From contig CAMMYO010000005.1 in assembly GCA_946527885.1 (NCBI GenBank), positions 1 to 33,446 on the forward strand: a stretch of DNA of 33,446 nucleotides, written 5' to 3'. The position numbers and the translations under genes were made by a program. Position 1 is the stretch's first letter. Each line of letters opens with the position of its first letter. Below, piece after piece: positions 15,188 through 23,386 of this stretch. The notes under the pieces are model-generated. The model saw only the letters and a list, made by a program, of their open reading frames with translations, ran no database searches and was not told where the DNA came from. Source of the DNA: an uncultured Candidatus Saccharibacteria bacterium. Lineage in GTDB: Bacteria > Patescibacteriota > Saccharimonadia > Saccharimonadales > Saccharimonadaceae.

Positions 15188-15766
15188 TTAGTTATTACTA
15201 GCGCAAAGCACGGCATTATTTTCCGCCAAATATACTAAAGCATAGTTGCCATCACCTGCAGAATGCTGCACCGTTTCTTCATTGTCGCCGCACTTGCTCT
15301 GCACATAAATATTCACCACATTTTCCCCGTCCGCTTGCGCGCTCGAATCAGACAAGACATTCAACTCTTCGGAGGCAGAATAATCCACTGCCTTAATCCG
15401 AAAACGATACAGGCTACCATTCGGATCCGTGAAATACTTGCAACCTTCCTCGCTGTCGCAAGTTTCATTATCATCATTCATGCCATCATCGATGTATCTA
15501 TTCACGAACCCTGAACTCAATTCCCAAGTCGAGCCACCGCCATCCCAAGCCGGAATTTCACGCAAAGCATACGGATTCGTAGCGCCATTTCTCTTGCGAA
15601 ATTCTTCAAAGGCCGACAAAAAACGATTCAAGTCGGCTTTGCGCTCGGTATTTCTTTGCGCGCGTTGCAAAGCTGGCAAACCCAGAAAAACCATCAAAAA
15701 AATCAGACCAGCGATCGCCAAAACCAGCACTACTTCAATAATCGTAAAACCCTTACGCTTACTCAT
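15188..15766 (-). CDS. Type IV pilin-like protein (third of three)
   Basis: A 192-residue prepilin: a short basic leader MSKRKG, cleavage before Phe, then the class III helix FTIIEVVLVLAIAGLIFLMV with Glu5. The exported part has an alpha-1 extension (RNTERKADLNRFLSAFEEFRKRNG), a YFTDPNGSLYRF segment and a C-terminal Cys pair (about 25 residues apart) typical of a pilin D-loop disulfide. ATG 15766 is chosen because TATAAT ends seven bases upstream and the leader then has the normal length. It differs from its two neighbours in the globular part, so the three may be a major pilin plus minor pilins or alternative subunits. Confidence 0.88.
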   Translation of the reverse strand: MSKRKGFTIIEVVLVLAIAGLIFLMVFLGLPALQRAQRNTERKADLNRFLSAFEEFRKRNGATNPYALREIPAWDGGGSTWELSSGFVNRYIDDGMNDDNETCDSEEGCKYFTDPNGSLYRFRIKAVDYSASEELNVLSDSSAQADGENVVNIYVQSKCGDNEETVQHSAGDGNYALVYLAENNAVLCASNN

Positions 15767-15772
15767 ACTATC

Positions 15773-15778
15773 ATTATA
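15773..15778 (-). promoter_or_regulatory. -10, leaderless promoter of third pilin
   Basis: TATAAT, six bases, ATG at 15766. It directly follows the T-tract of the upstream pilin's terminator. Confidence 0.65.
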
Positions 15779-15782
15779 CACA

Positions 15783-15808
15783 AAAAACGAGCCCGAAGGC
15801 TCGTTTTT
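15783..15808 (-). terminator. Terminator of second pilin
   Basis: An 11-bp stem AAAAACGAGCC/GGCTCGTTTTT with a UUCG tetraloop on the minus-strand RNA, followed by T residues. Confidence 0.85.
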
Positions 15809-15823
15809 ACAATCAAGCAATTA

Positions 15824-16423
15824 CTAGTTACTGATACAGTAGAGAGAACCACCTTCCATCGTATAGAAGAATGCGGTATCACCTTCACCGTTGGTTGGAA
15901 CAACCGTACCTTCAGTGTCAGCGCAGCGAGCAAACTTAACGACATAGATGATGTTATTAACTGCAGTTGGGCGAGTAGTGCCGGCGGTATCGGTATCGGT
16001 ATCGGTACCGGCACTAAATACTTCAGCATTACCACCGGCACCAGCAGTCAAAGCAGTAGCATGAAGCATAGTGAAGCTGTATGGGTTACCGTTCGGATCG
16101 GAAAACTTACTGTTGTCGTTTGTACCGCCGCGAATATAGCGCTGAATATAGTTAGCAACCTCTCGATGCGTAGCATTGTTCTCGAGATTTGGGTCGTTAT
16201 CCGTATCAAAGGCCAAGAATGGGGTTTGATTACCGTTATTTGTACGATAGTTATTCATCTCGGTCATGAAGCGAGAAATATCGTTTTCGCGCTGAGTGTT
16301 GCGCTGGCTTCTCTGCAACGCTGGCAATGCGATGAATACCATCAAGAAGATAAGGCCGGCGATAGCAAGCACCAAGACGACCTCGATGATCGTAAAGCCT
16401 TTTTTGTTGTTATTTTTAACCAT
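15824..16423 (-). CDS. Type IV pilin-like protein (second of three, likely major pilin)
   Basis: A 199-residue prepilin with leader MVKNNNKKG and mature N-terminus FTIIEVVLVLAIAGLIFLMV. The globular part carries an RYIRGGTNDNSKFSDPNGNPYSF segment and a C-terminal Cys pair ending GGSLYCISN. A TDTDTDTAGT tract is encoded by hexamer repeats. Two ATGs are possible: 16432 is only one base from AGGAG, while 16423 has ten bases and gives a leader like its neighbours, so 16423 is preferred. It has the best promoter of the locus (TTGACA/TATAAT) and its own terminator, so it is probably the most expressed pilin. Confidence 0.87.
   Translation of the reverse strand: MVKNNNKKGFTIIEVVLVLAIAGLIFLMVFIALPALQRSQRNTQRENDISRFMTEMNNYRTNNGNQTPFLAFDTDNDPNLENNATHREVANYIQRYIRGGTNDNSKFSDPNGNPYSFTMLHATALTAGAGGNAEVFSAGTDTDTDTAGTTRPTAVNNIIYVVKFARCADTEGTVVPTNGEGDTAFFYTMEGGSLYCISN
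15986..16009 (-). repeat. Hexamer tandem repeat inside pilin gene
   Basis: Three GGTATC units plus GGTACC on the plus strand, in frame, encoding alternating Thr and Asp. The length could change by whole codons through slippage. Confidence 0.75.
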
Positions 16424-16466
16424 GTTTTCCATACTCCTATATTTTATTATGGTTATGTTATCTATT

Positions 16467-16494
16467 ATTATAAGCACTATTTCAGGATTGTCAA
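16467..16494 (-). promoter_or_regulatory. Strong promoter of second pilin
   Basis: TTGACA (16489-16494) and TATAAT (16467-16472) with a 16-base spacer on the minus strand. The -35 begins one base after the upstream terminator T-tract. Confidence 0.85.
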
Positions 16495-16496
16495 CA

Positions 16497-16522
16497 AAAA
16501 ATGCGCATTTTTGCGCATTTTT
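16497..16522 (-). terminator. Terminator of first pilin
   Basis: An 11-bp perfect stem AAAAATGCGCA/TGCGCATTTTT with loop TTTT, starting immediately after the stop at 16523. Confidence 0.85.
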
Positions 16523-17095
16523 CTAATGCGTATCGTAACACAACGTCGCCCCGCCCTGTTGTATATAGACGAAAGCGGTATCGGCCGGGCCATCACCAAC
16601 CATTAATTGCATATCGGAACCACCACAGATTGCATTTGCGAACACTAGAATTCTACGATTCGCAATATCATTATCGACGTCGCCCCTAATCTCGACTACA
16701 TCTCTCACGTTGCCTGTGAGCGCAGGACGAACATTTACGCCGTACGCACTACCACTAGGATCTGTAAAACCAGCACCGCAATGATTGAAATCCGCATGAA
16801 TTTCGCCTGAGGCCGCATGCGAATCATGGCTATGCTCGTCGCAATCTATATCAATATACTCATGGATAAAAGTGTCTACCGACGCTACATCTCTGAATGG
16901 ATTTCTATTGCCATTCGCAGCACGATACTTAATCGACTGTGCCGCAAAACGCTGCAAATCATTGCGTCGTTGAATTGTTCTCTGCTGCCTTTGCAACGCC
17001 GGCATTGCAACAAAGACCATTAGGAAGATAAGTCCAGCAATCGCCAAAACGAGCACCACCTCGATAATCGTAAAACCCTTTTTATTCTTTGCCAT
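16523..17095 (-). CDS. Type IV pilin-like protein (first of three)
   Basis: A 190-residue prepilin with leader MAKNKKG and mature FTIIEVVLVLAIAGLIFLMV, followed by RQQRTIQRRNDLQRFAAQ, a His-rich stretch (DEHSHDSHAASGEIH), FTDPSGSAYGV and a C-terminal Cys pair (CGGS...TLCYD). AAGGAGG precedes the ATG. It lies eight bases after the pilC stop and is co-transcribed with pilT and pilC. The His/Asp-rich insert is absent from the other two pilins and could bind metal, which is only an inference. Confidence 0.88.
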   Translation of the reverse strand: MAKNKKGFTIIEVVLVLAIAGLIFLMVFVAMPALQRQQRTIQRRNDLQRFAAQSIKYRAANGNRNPFRDVASVDTFIHEYIDIDCDEHSHDSHAASGEIHADFNHCGAGFTDPSGSAYGVNVRPALTGNVRDVVEIRGDVDNDIANRRILVFANAICGGSDMQLMVGDGPADTAFVYIQQGGATLCYDTH

Positions 17096-17103
17096 AATCC
17101 TCC

Positions 17104-18303
17104 TTAACCAATCGAGTTCACCAAAGAGTAGATTGGGAACAATACGCCGCCGACGAGCAAGCCAGCGATCAACGCCATCGCTACCATCATAATCGGCTCA
17201 ATCAAAGTCGAAATCGTTGCAACCTTCTCATCGAGCTCGTCTTCATAGACTTGCGCCGCCTTCGCTAACATTTCGTCCATCTTACCAGATTGCTCACCAA
17301 TCGCCGCCATCTGCGGTACGAGATCAAGGATGTAATCCTTATCTTTCAAAGCCACCGAAAGGCCTTTACCGCCTTGTACTTCGGTCGCCGCTTTCTCGAT
17401 TGAATCTTGCACAACTACGTTGTTCATTGCTTCGCCCGAAATGTGCATTGTATCAAGCACTGACACACCAGTCGAAAGCAAAATTGACGCCGTACGCGAG
17501 AAGCGTGCCATGTAAAGCGTACGCATCATACCATTAAACACTGGCACATTCAATTTAATAGTCGCAAAGGTTCGAATACCCGGCTCGGTCTTTCGATATT
17601 GCAAAATTGCACCAACCAAAATACCGACGATAATCAAACATAGCCACCAGAATGAGAAGATAAAGTCCTTGATGCCGACCAAAATCTTCGACAATACCGG
17701 CAATTCCTCGTGCAAATCATTATAGAGACTTTCGACATGCGGAACAACCTCGACCATCATGTAGATGAAGACCACGAAGATGACCGCGAACGTAATCATT
17801 GGGAAGATCATTGCACCCTTAATCTTGCTCATCATCTTGGCGTCTTTCTCTTCCTGCATCGCGATGCGCTTCAAGCTCTCATCGAGCGTACCAGAAACTT
17901 CACCCGCTTTAATCAAGGAGAGATAAACATTACTAAATACATCCGGATGCTTGCTGAATGCCTCGCCGACACTGCGACCAGCCTCGATATCGGCCGAAAT
18001 CGCATCAATCACCGCCTGCATTGGCTTCCTTGATGTTTGTTCGGAAACAGTTCTCAAAGATTGCGCAACCGGCAGACCGGCGCCAATCAAAGTTGCAAAC
18101 TGACGCGTAAACGTAATGCGATCCTTCGCCGTTACGCGGTCAATTTTATCCATGATGCCCGTGCCTTCTTCCCTCAAATTATCAGGAATATAACCTCGGT
18201 CCACCAACAATTTACCAGCCGCACGCTCACTTTCAGCCTGAATAACGCCTTTAATGACTTTTCCGGTGCCTTGTTCTTTAGCGCGATAGGTAAATCGTTT
18301 CAT
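17104..18303 (-). CDS. pilC: Type IV pilus platform protein
   Basis: A 399-residue inner-membrane protein with two T2SSF domains (about residues 66-190 and 268-390), three hydrophobic helices (~165-190, ~215-238, ~370-393), and typical motifs FTRQFATLIGAGLPVAQSL and FSRTASILLSTGVSVLDTM. It anchors the pilus assembly machinery and couples the motor ATPase to pilin extraction. Its ATG overlaps the pilT stop in ATGA (18300-18303), so translation is coupled. Confidence 0.95.
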   Translation of the reverse strand: MKRFTYRAKEQGTGKVIKGVIQAESERAAGKLLVDRGYIPDNLREEGTGIMDKIDRVTAKDRITFTRQFATLIGAGLPVAQSLRTVSEQTSRKPMQAVIDAISADIEAGRSVGEAFSKHPDVFSNVYLSLIKAGEVSGTLDESLKRIAMQEEKDAKMMSKIKGAMIFPMITFAVIFVVFIYMMVEVVPHVESLYNDLHEELPVLSKILVGIKDFIFSFWWLCLIIVGILVGAILQYRKTEPGIRTFATIKLNVPVFNGMMRTLYMARFSRTASILLSTGVSVLDTMHISGEAMNNVVVQDSIEKAATEVQGGKGLSVALKDKDYILDLVPQMAAIGEQSGKMDEMLAKAAQVYEDELDEKVATISTLIEPIMMVAMALIAGLLVGGVLFPIYSLVNSIG

Positions 18304-19412
18304 CCGCGTGCCAACCTTTCAAATTCTTGCAAATCAACTGCATATTCACGAGCGTTATCGTAAGTAATAATACCCTGCTGAATCATGCGTACCAAAGTGC
18401 GATCCATAGTCTGCATGCCCTGGTCTGCACTTGTCTGAATAATCGTATCAAGCTGGTGCGTCTTGCCTTCGCGAATCACCGAACGAACCGCCGGGTTTGC
18501 TACCAAGACCTCGGCCGCTACAACGCGACCACCGCCAATTGCCGGCACCAAACGCTGCGCACAAATACCCATCAAGATATTCGATAGCTGCGAGCGAATC
18601 TGTGGCTGCTGATGTGGCGGGAAGACATCGATCATACGGTCGATACTCTGGCCTGCTGAGTTCGTGTGCAATGTCGCGAACACAAGGTGACCAGTTTCCG
18701 CAATTGTAATTGCGGCAGAAATAGTTTCAAGATCGCGCATCTCACCAATGAGCACCACGTCCGGGTCCTCACGCAAGACGCTACGCAAAGCGGCAGAGAA
18801 TGAGTAAGTATCATAGTGAACCTCGCGCTGAACAACCACGCTACGAATCGATTTATGCGTAAACTCGATCGGGTCCTCAATCGTAATAATATGGCAAGCT
18901 TTCTCGCGGTTAATCTTATCAACCAAAGCCGCCAAAGTCGTCGACTTACCAGAACCAGTCGGACCAGTCACCAAAACCAAACCGCGCGGGAAATCCGCGA
19001 ACGATGTCACAATTGGTGGCATACCGAGTTCTGAAATCGACTGAATCTCATTCGGGATCAAACGGAAAGCACCCGCCAAATTACCCTTCTCATGGAAGGC
19101 GTTTACGCGGAAGCGACCCAAATCGCCAAACGAGAACGAATAGTCAAACTCTTTATCTTTGATTAAGATTTGTTTTTGATCTTCTTCCAAAGTCGAGAAT
19201 ACTAGGCGCTCAACCGTCGCTTCATCCAAGTTGTCATAACCTGGAATCGCGCGCAAAGCACCATCAATCCTCAAGATTGGCGGAAGACTAACTTGCAAGT
19301 GAAGGTCACTTGCCTTTGTCCTAACGCACTCCTCCAACAAGCTCTCAATGCGTACTTGGCTATTCTGGATAGCATTAGGAGTGCCCATATTTACCTGCCC
19401 ACTTTGTTCCAT
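18300..19412 (-). CDS. pilT: Type IV pilus retraction ATPase
   Basis: A 370-residue hexameric ATPase of the PilT type: N-terminal PAS-like domain (KASDLHLQVSLPPILRIDG), Walker A GPTGSGKST, Asp box ITIEDPIEF, Walker B VVLIGEMRD and His box GHLVFATLHTNSA. The C-terminal REGKTHQLDTIIQT and QTMD segments distinguish PilT from PilB. ATG 19412 is chosen over 19466 because TATAAT ends seven bases before it and the upstream extension is not conserved in style. No PilB is in the window, so the extension motor must be encoded elsewhere. Confidence 0.95.
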   Translation of the reverse strand: MEQSGQVNMGTPNAIQNSQVRIESLLEECVRTKASDLHLQVSLPPILRIDGALRAIPGYDNLDEATVERLVFSTLEEDQKQILIKDKEFDYSFSFGDLGRFRVNAFHEKGNLAGAFRLIPNEIQSISELGMPPIVTSFADFPRGLVLVTGPTGSGKSTTLAALVDKINREKACHIITIEDPIEFTHKSIRSVVVQREVHYDTYSFSAALRSVLREDPDVVLIGEMRDLETISAAITIAETGHLVFATLHTNSAGQSIDRMIDVFPPHQQPQIRSQLSNILMGICAQRLVPAIGGGRVVAAEVLVANPAVRSVIREGKTHQLDTIIQTSADQGMQTMDRTLVRMIQQGIITYDNAREYAVDLQEFERLARG

Positions 19413-19418
19413 ATCATC

Positions 19419-19447
19419 ATTATACTTGTGCTTTTTCAAAAGTACAA
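19419..19447 (-). promoter_or_regulatory. Leaderless promoter of pilT operon
   Basis: TTGTAC (19442-19447), a 17-base spacer, TATAAT (19419-19424), six bases, then the pilT ATG at 19412. Confidence 0.7.
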
Positions 19448-19473
19448 GAATCATTTCAGTCAACAATCACGAC

Positions 19474-19495
19474 AAAAAAGAGCCCATCAGGGCTC
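19474..19495 (-). terminator. Terminator of rpoD
   Basis: GAGCCC/GGGCTC stem with a four-base loop and a T6 run on the minus strand, 11 bases after the rpoD stop. Confidence 0.85.
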
Positions 19496-19505
19496 TTCCG
19501 AGAAT

Positions 19506-20480
19506 CTATCTCAAATATTCGTGTAATTTTTTCGTGTCCTTATTTTTGCGCAATTTCGCCAAAGCCTTTGCTTCAATCTGGCGAATACGTTCGCGCGTAA
19601 CTGAAAACTCCGCGCCAACTTCTTCGAGCGTATGGCTCTTACCGCCACCAATACCAAAGCGCATCTTGATGATTTTCTGCTCGCGATCGGTCAAAGTCTG
19701 CAAAATCGCCGCAATCTGCTCTTTCAAAAGCTGTGTCGTCGCCGAATCCTCTGGCGATACGCGATCTTCATCTTCAATGAAATCACCAAGCGAAGAATCA
19801 TCATCTTCGCCATCACGGCCAACCGACGCATCGAGCGACGCGATATCCTGCTTGATCTTCATCACGTACTCAATCTTGTCCGCATCCATACCCATCGCTT
19901 TCGCAATTTCTTCAGTCGATGGCTCGCGGTTCAATTCCTGCGTCAAACGGCGCTGCGTACGCAAAACTTTATTAATCGTCTCAACCATATGAACCGGAAT
20001 ACGAATCGTGCGCGCCTGATCCGCAATTGCACGCGTAATGGCCTGACGAATCCACCAAGTCGCATAAGTCGAAAACTTGAAGCCCTTATCCGGATCGAAC
20101 TTCTCAACCGCGCGCAACAAACCGGTATTACCTTCCTGAATCAAATCCAAGAAATCCAAACCGCGACCAGAATAACGCTTTGCAATCGAAACCACCAAGC
20201 GCATGTTCGACTCAGCCATTTTATCCTTGGCCTTTTTCTTCTCTTTTTCAGTACCGTGAATAATTTTCTGCGCCAATTCGAACTCTTCTTCGGTCGTCAA
20301 AAGCGGAATTTTACCGATTTCGCGCAAATATAGTTTTACCGAGTCATCCGCTACATCGTCGTAGTTTACGGAATCAAAATCGATAGCAAGATCCTCATCA
20401 TCGCCCTCTTCCATGTCGTCGAAATCTGGCTCGTCCATCATGTCATCAAGCATGCTCAAATCTTTATCGTCTTCGTCCAT
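19506..20480 (-). CDS. rpoD: Primary sigma factor (sigma-70)
   Basis: A 324-residue housekeeping sigma factor with a short acidic N-terminus in place of region 1.1, region 1.2 ([18 protein letters not shown]), region 2 ([31 protein letters not shown] for -10 melting), region 3 ([14 protein letters not shown]) and region 4 helix-turn-helix ([19 protein letters not shown]). The [12 protein letters not shown] segment keeps the His and Glu known in E. coli RpoD to contact the TG of extended -10 promoters, matching the many TGnTATAAT boxes here. It is near the minimum size for a primary sigma. GAGGAG precedes the ATG. dnaG lies upstream on the same strand. Confidence 0.96.
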   Translation of the reverse strand: MDEDDKDLSMLDDMMDEPDFDDMEEGDDEDLAIDFDSVNYDDVADDSVKLYLREIGKIPLLTTEEEFELAQKIIHGTEKEKKKAKDKMAESNMRLVVSIAKRYSGRGLDFLDLIQEGNTGLLRAVEKFDPDKGFKFSTYATWWIRQAITRAIADQARTIRIPVHMVETINKVLRTQRRLTQELNREPSTEEIAKAMGMDADKIEYVMKIKQDIASLDASVGRDGEDDDSSLGDFIEDEDRVSPEDSATTQLLKEQIAAILQTLTDREQKIIKMRFGIGGGKSHTLEEVGAEFSVTRERIRQIEAKALAKLRKNKDTKKLHEYLR

Positions 20481-20663
20481 ACAACTCCTCTAGCGAACAA
20501 AAGCTCCTGCCCGCCAATTAAAAAATATTTGTTTGTTTTGGAATTTTTTGTCAGATTTCATCTCGCCTGGATGGGCTAGTACAAAATAACGCCCGCTAAT
20601 CCAGCACATTAATCCAAAAATACCACAAAAATCAAGCCCCCGCAATATTTTTTCAATTTATTT
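20481..20663 (-). other. dnaG-rpoD intergenic region
   Basis: A 183-base gap, large for this window. It is AT-rich with T-runs and a CCCATCCAGGC segment. A clear terminator for dnaG or a clear -35/-10 for rpoD could not be assigned. Transcription of rpoD could come from here or from dnaG read-through. Confidence 0.5.
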
Positions 20664-22292
20664 TTACTTTTCTCGCAACATTTTGCTCAACTGCGCCATC
20701 AACTCCTGAATTTTTTCCTCATCATTCGCCGCTTCCGCCTCAGAAATCTTCGCTTCCAACTCGCGCCGCTCCAAATCACGTCGCTCGCGCTTTACTTTCA
20801 CCAATAATTCTTGCGCCTCGCGCTCCAAATCCGCCTGCGATAGCTGCGCATATCGTTCCTCAAATATCAAAGCCAACTCATCCTTGTTAAATTCCATCGG
20901 TTCAAAATCGTCAGTTTTGATTTTTCCGGACGCCGCCAAAGCCGCCAAGTTCTTCTCCGCCCGACTGACCGCCGGCGCCGCCTTACTAGCATCGAGATTC
21001 GGCTTCTTCAAACGCTTTGGCTCCGGCGCAGCAATCTTTTTCGCCCGAAAAGCTTCCAGTGAAATCCCTAAGCGCTCCGAAACAATCCGTTCGTACCGCT
21101 CGCGCAATACCGTGTCCGCCGGATCAATCTCATCGATCAAACGCTTCGCTTCATTGCAATACTCCTGAAAACCTCGCTCGGTCTTCAGATTATATTTCAC
21201 CTCATATTTTTCTAGCAACCACTCCAAAGCCGGTCGATAGTTTTCTGTCGCTTCTTGCCATAATTTCGGATCTTTCTGAATCAATTCATCCGCGTCTTTG
21301 CAACCGTGATAATCGTCAATCACCGACAGATAAATGCCAAACTTCGAAGCCATCGAAATCGCCCGCTCTGCCGCTCGAATACCCGCCTCATCACCATCGT
21401 AAGCCAAACGAATATCCTTCGTCATCCGCGCAAAACTCTTCAGATGATTTTCCGTCATCGCCGTGCCCGCCGTCGCCACCGCTTGGCAAACCCCAGCCTG
21501 ATGCGACGAAATCACGTCCATATTCCCCTCGACCACCACCACAAAATCCGACCGCCGAATCGCATCACGCGCCTGGCTCAAACCAAAAATATGTCGCCCT
21601 TTGTTATACAAAATTGTTTCCGGCGTATTCAAATATTTCGGCGCATTATCATCCTTTTCAATAATTCGTGCCGTAAAACCAATCACTTTCCCCGTTACAT
21701 CCATCAACGGCACCGTCATGCGACCCTTAAATAAATCTCCGCCAAACCGATTCGTCAGCCCGGCATCTTCCATCTCTTGCGCCGTATAGCCACGCTTTTT
21801 CAAAAAGTCTACCAGCGCTCGCCCTGACTTTGGCGCATAGCCAATCCGAAAATTCTCTACCGTCTTTTTATTCAAATTTCTCTGATAAAAAACATACTGC
21901 ATCACTGCCTTGTTTTTCGTCAAACAAAATTGAAAGTACTTCGTCGCCAACTCGAGCACATCGTACAATCTTTGCCTTCGTTGCGCCTGTTGCTTGTCAT
22001 CCTTACTATAACGGCGCAATTCCACACCCGCCTGCTGCGCCAACTTTTCCATCGCCTCGCGGAAAGTACAACCCTCCATCTCCATGATAAAGGTAAAAAT
22101 GTCACCGCCCTTGTTGCTCGAAAAATCATGCCAAATCCCCTTATCTGGCGATACCATAAAGCTCGGCGTCCTATCAGTCCCCCAAGGTGAATGCCCCTTC
22201 AAGCTCCGACCCGCACGCTTCAACTCAATATATTGGCCAATCACATCCTCAATGGCCAATCGCGCCCGAATCTCCTCTTTCGCATCCTCCAT
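20664..22292 (-). CDS. dnaG: DNA primase lacking zinc ligands
   Basis: A 542-residue replicative primase. The N-terminal domain aligns with the CHC2 zinc domain (SPWGTDRTPSF, GIWHDFSSNKGGD), but all four Cys/His ligands are changed: Ser35, Gly38, Asp56 and Ser59. The catalytic core has the primase fold (FRIGYAPKSG) and TOPRIM motifs EGNMD and DGDEAG. The C-terminal ~120 residues are Ala/Lys/Glu-rich and probably a helical helicase-binding region. ATG 22292 is chosen because TGTTATAAT ends seven bases before it; the longer start at 22343 lies upstream of that promoter. It is followed by rpoD, the classic gene order. Confidence 0.93.
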   Translation of the reverse strand: MEDAKEEIRARLAIEDVIGQYIELKRAGRSLKGHSPWGTDRTPSFMVSPDKGIWHDFSSNKGGDIFTFIMEMEGCTFREAMEKLAQQAGVELRRYSKDDKQQAQRRQRLYDVLELATKYFQFCLTKNKAVMQYVFYQRNLNKKTVENFRIGYAPKSGRALVDFLKKRGYTAQEMEDAGLTNRFGGDLFKGRMTVPLMDVTGKVIGFTARIIEKDDNAPKYLNTPETILYNKGRHIFGLSQARDAIRRSDFVVVVEGNMDVISSHQAGVCQAVATAGTAMTENHLKSFARMTKDIRLAYDGDEAGIRAAERAISMASKFGIYLSVIDDYHGCKDADELIQKDPKLWQEATENYRPALEWLLEKYEVKYNLKTERGFQEYCNEAKRLIDEIDPADTVLRERYERIVSERLGISLEAFRAKKIAAPEPKRLKKPNLDASKAAPAVSRAEKNLAALAASGKIKTDDFEPMEFNKDELALIFEERYAQLSQADLEREAQELLVKVKRERRDLERRELEAKISEAEAANDEEKIQELMAQLSKMLREK

Positions 22293-22298
22293 ACTCAA

Positions 22299-22307
22299 AT
22301 TATAACA
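22299..22307 (-). promoter_or_regulatory. Extended -10, leaderless promoter of dnaG
   Basis: TGTTATAAT, six bases, ATG at 22292. Confidence 0.65.
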
Positions 22308-22388
22308 CCTACGCAACCCTTTACCACCACTTCGATTACGCAATATTCAAGCAAAAAGTCAAGCATAATCGCAAAACTCACCGCATTA

Positions 22389-22397
22389 TGTTAAAAT
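22389..22397 (+). promoter_or_regulatory. Extended -10 of the 22407 gene
   Basis: TGTTAAAAT, nine bases, ATG. It predicts a leader of two or three bases. Confidence 0.5.
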
Positions 22398-22406
22398 AAA
22401 AACAAT

Positions 22407-23021
22407 ATGGATAATAAAGCTTATCTTGATCAAATCGCCGTCAAAGGCAAAAATGTCGAGAAAAAACCAATTCTTACTCCAGGCCTTCTCAAAATAATCG
22501 GGCTTGGTCTTCTCGTCATCGTCACTCTGCTCGCTCTTGTTGTCGTCGTTTCAAACGCCAACAAACGCGATTACGCATCGTACGAGTCACTCTATCTTCG
22601 TACGACCAAACTTGCCGACAAAAAGTCACCAATTCACACCTATACCGAAAAACTCAAATCATCCGAATTGCGCTCTTGGTCATCCCTTCTCAGCGCTTCG
22701 CTCGATCAACTCAATGCTGGTCTCGCTAGTCAGCTCAAAAACGAAGGCGCCGATGTCACGAATATCTCCGCCGAAGTCAAAACTAGCGAGAATGCGCTCT
22801 TCTCGAGCTACGAATCAGCCATCGAAGATGCCTACTTGAGCGGCATGCTCGACCGCACTTACGCTTACGAGACTTCCTATCAGATTTCGCTCATCATCTC
22901 CGCCGAAGAAGCTGTCATTAGTCAATCAACCGACGGGACCCTCAAAGGAACGCTCGAAAAAAGCATCGAGGATCTCGAAATTCTCGAAGAAAAATTCCTC
23001 GACTATAGCAACAAGCACTAA
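22407..23021 (+). CDS. Single-pass membrane protein, unknown
   Basis: A 204-residue protein with a cytoplasmic N-terminus (MDNKAYLDQIAVKGKN), one transmembrane helix (about 26-49) and an exported, mainly helical domain rich in Ser, Leu and Glu (YESLYLRTTKLADKKSP, SLEKSIEDLEILEEKFL). It has no Cys and no recognised family; the helical pattern suggests a four-helix or coiled structure. It is transcribed alone, divergently from dnaG, and ends at a strong bidirectional terminator. Confidence 0.7.
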   Translation: MDNKAYLDQIAVKGKNVEKKPILTPGLLKIIGLGLLVIVTLLALVVVVSNANKRDYASYESLYLRTTKLADKKSPIHTYTEKLKSSELRSWSSLLSASLDQLNAGLASQLKNEGADVTNISAEVKTSENALFSSYESAIEDAYLSGMLDRTYAYETSYQISLIISAEEAVISQSTDGTLKGTLEKSIEDLEILEEKFLDYSNKH

Positions 23022-23023
23022 TC

Positions 23024-23053
23024 AAAAAATCCCGGTCTAACCCGGGATTTTTT
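23024..23053. terminator. Bidirectional terminator
   Basis: A perfect 12-bp stem AAAAAATCCCGG/CCGGGATTTTTT with a six-base loop, between convergent genes ending at 23021 and 23060. Confidence 0.9.
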
Positions 23054-23059
23054 GTTGCC

Positions 23060-23386
23060 TTATTCTTCTGGCGCCGACATTTCGTAGCTATGGCGCACTA
23101 AATCTAGTACATCGGTCGCATCAAGCTGCCCAGTACATAGCAACTCGATACCACCGCGCCCGAGCACCAAGCTCTGCATCACGCTCTCGTAGCGTTCGCG
23201 CAAGGTCGCCCCCAGCTTCGCATCACAGCGCAAATTCAATCGAATCGGCGTAGCACCCTGGCTCATCACCAAGAAAATCCGCTCACCGCGACAAAAAATC
23301 CGCTGCTTTGTATCCGGCTCCACCTCGCGTTCCGTCACGCCTTCTAGTGCCGTTGCAAACTTTACGATATCATCTTCCGATACCAT
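23060..23386 (-). CDS. MmcQ/YjbR-family protein
   Basis: A 108-residue small protein of the MmcQ/YjbR fold: an N-terminal helix (SEDDIVKFATALEGVTE), a beta strand pair (RIFCRGERIFLVMSQ), LNLRCDAKLGATLRERY and a final amphipathic helix with VLDLVRHSYEM. Family members have a cyanobacterial-DNA-binding-like fold; the cellular role is unclear. ATG 23386 is chosen because AGAGGAGC lies upstream and the protein then has the family's usual length; the longer frame to 23536 is just the orn gene read in another frame. It overlaps the orn end by 25 bases. Confidence 0.8.
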   Translation of the reverse strand: MVSEDDIVKFATALEGVTEREVEPDTKQRIFCRGERIFLVMSQGATPIRLNLRCDAKLGATLRERYESVMQSLVLGRGGIELLCTGQLDATDVLDLVRHSYEMSAPEE

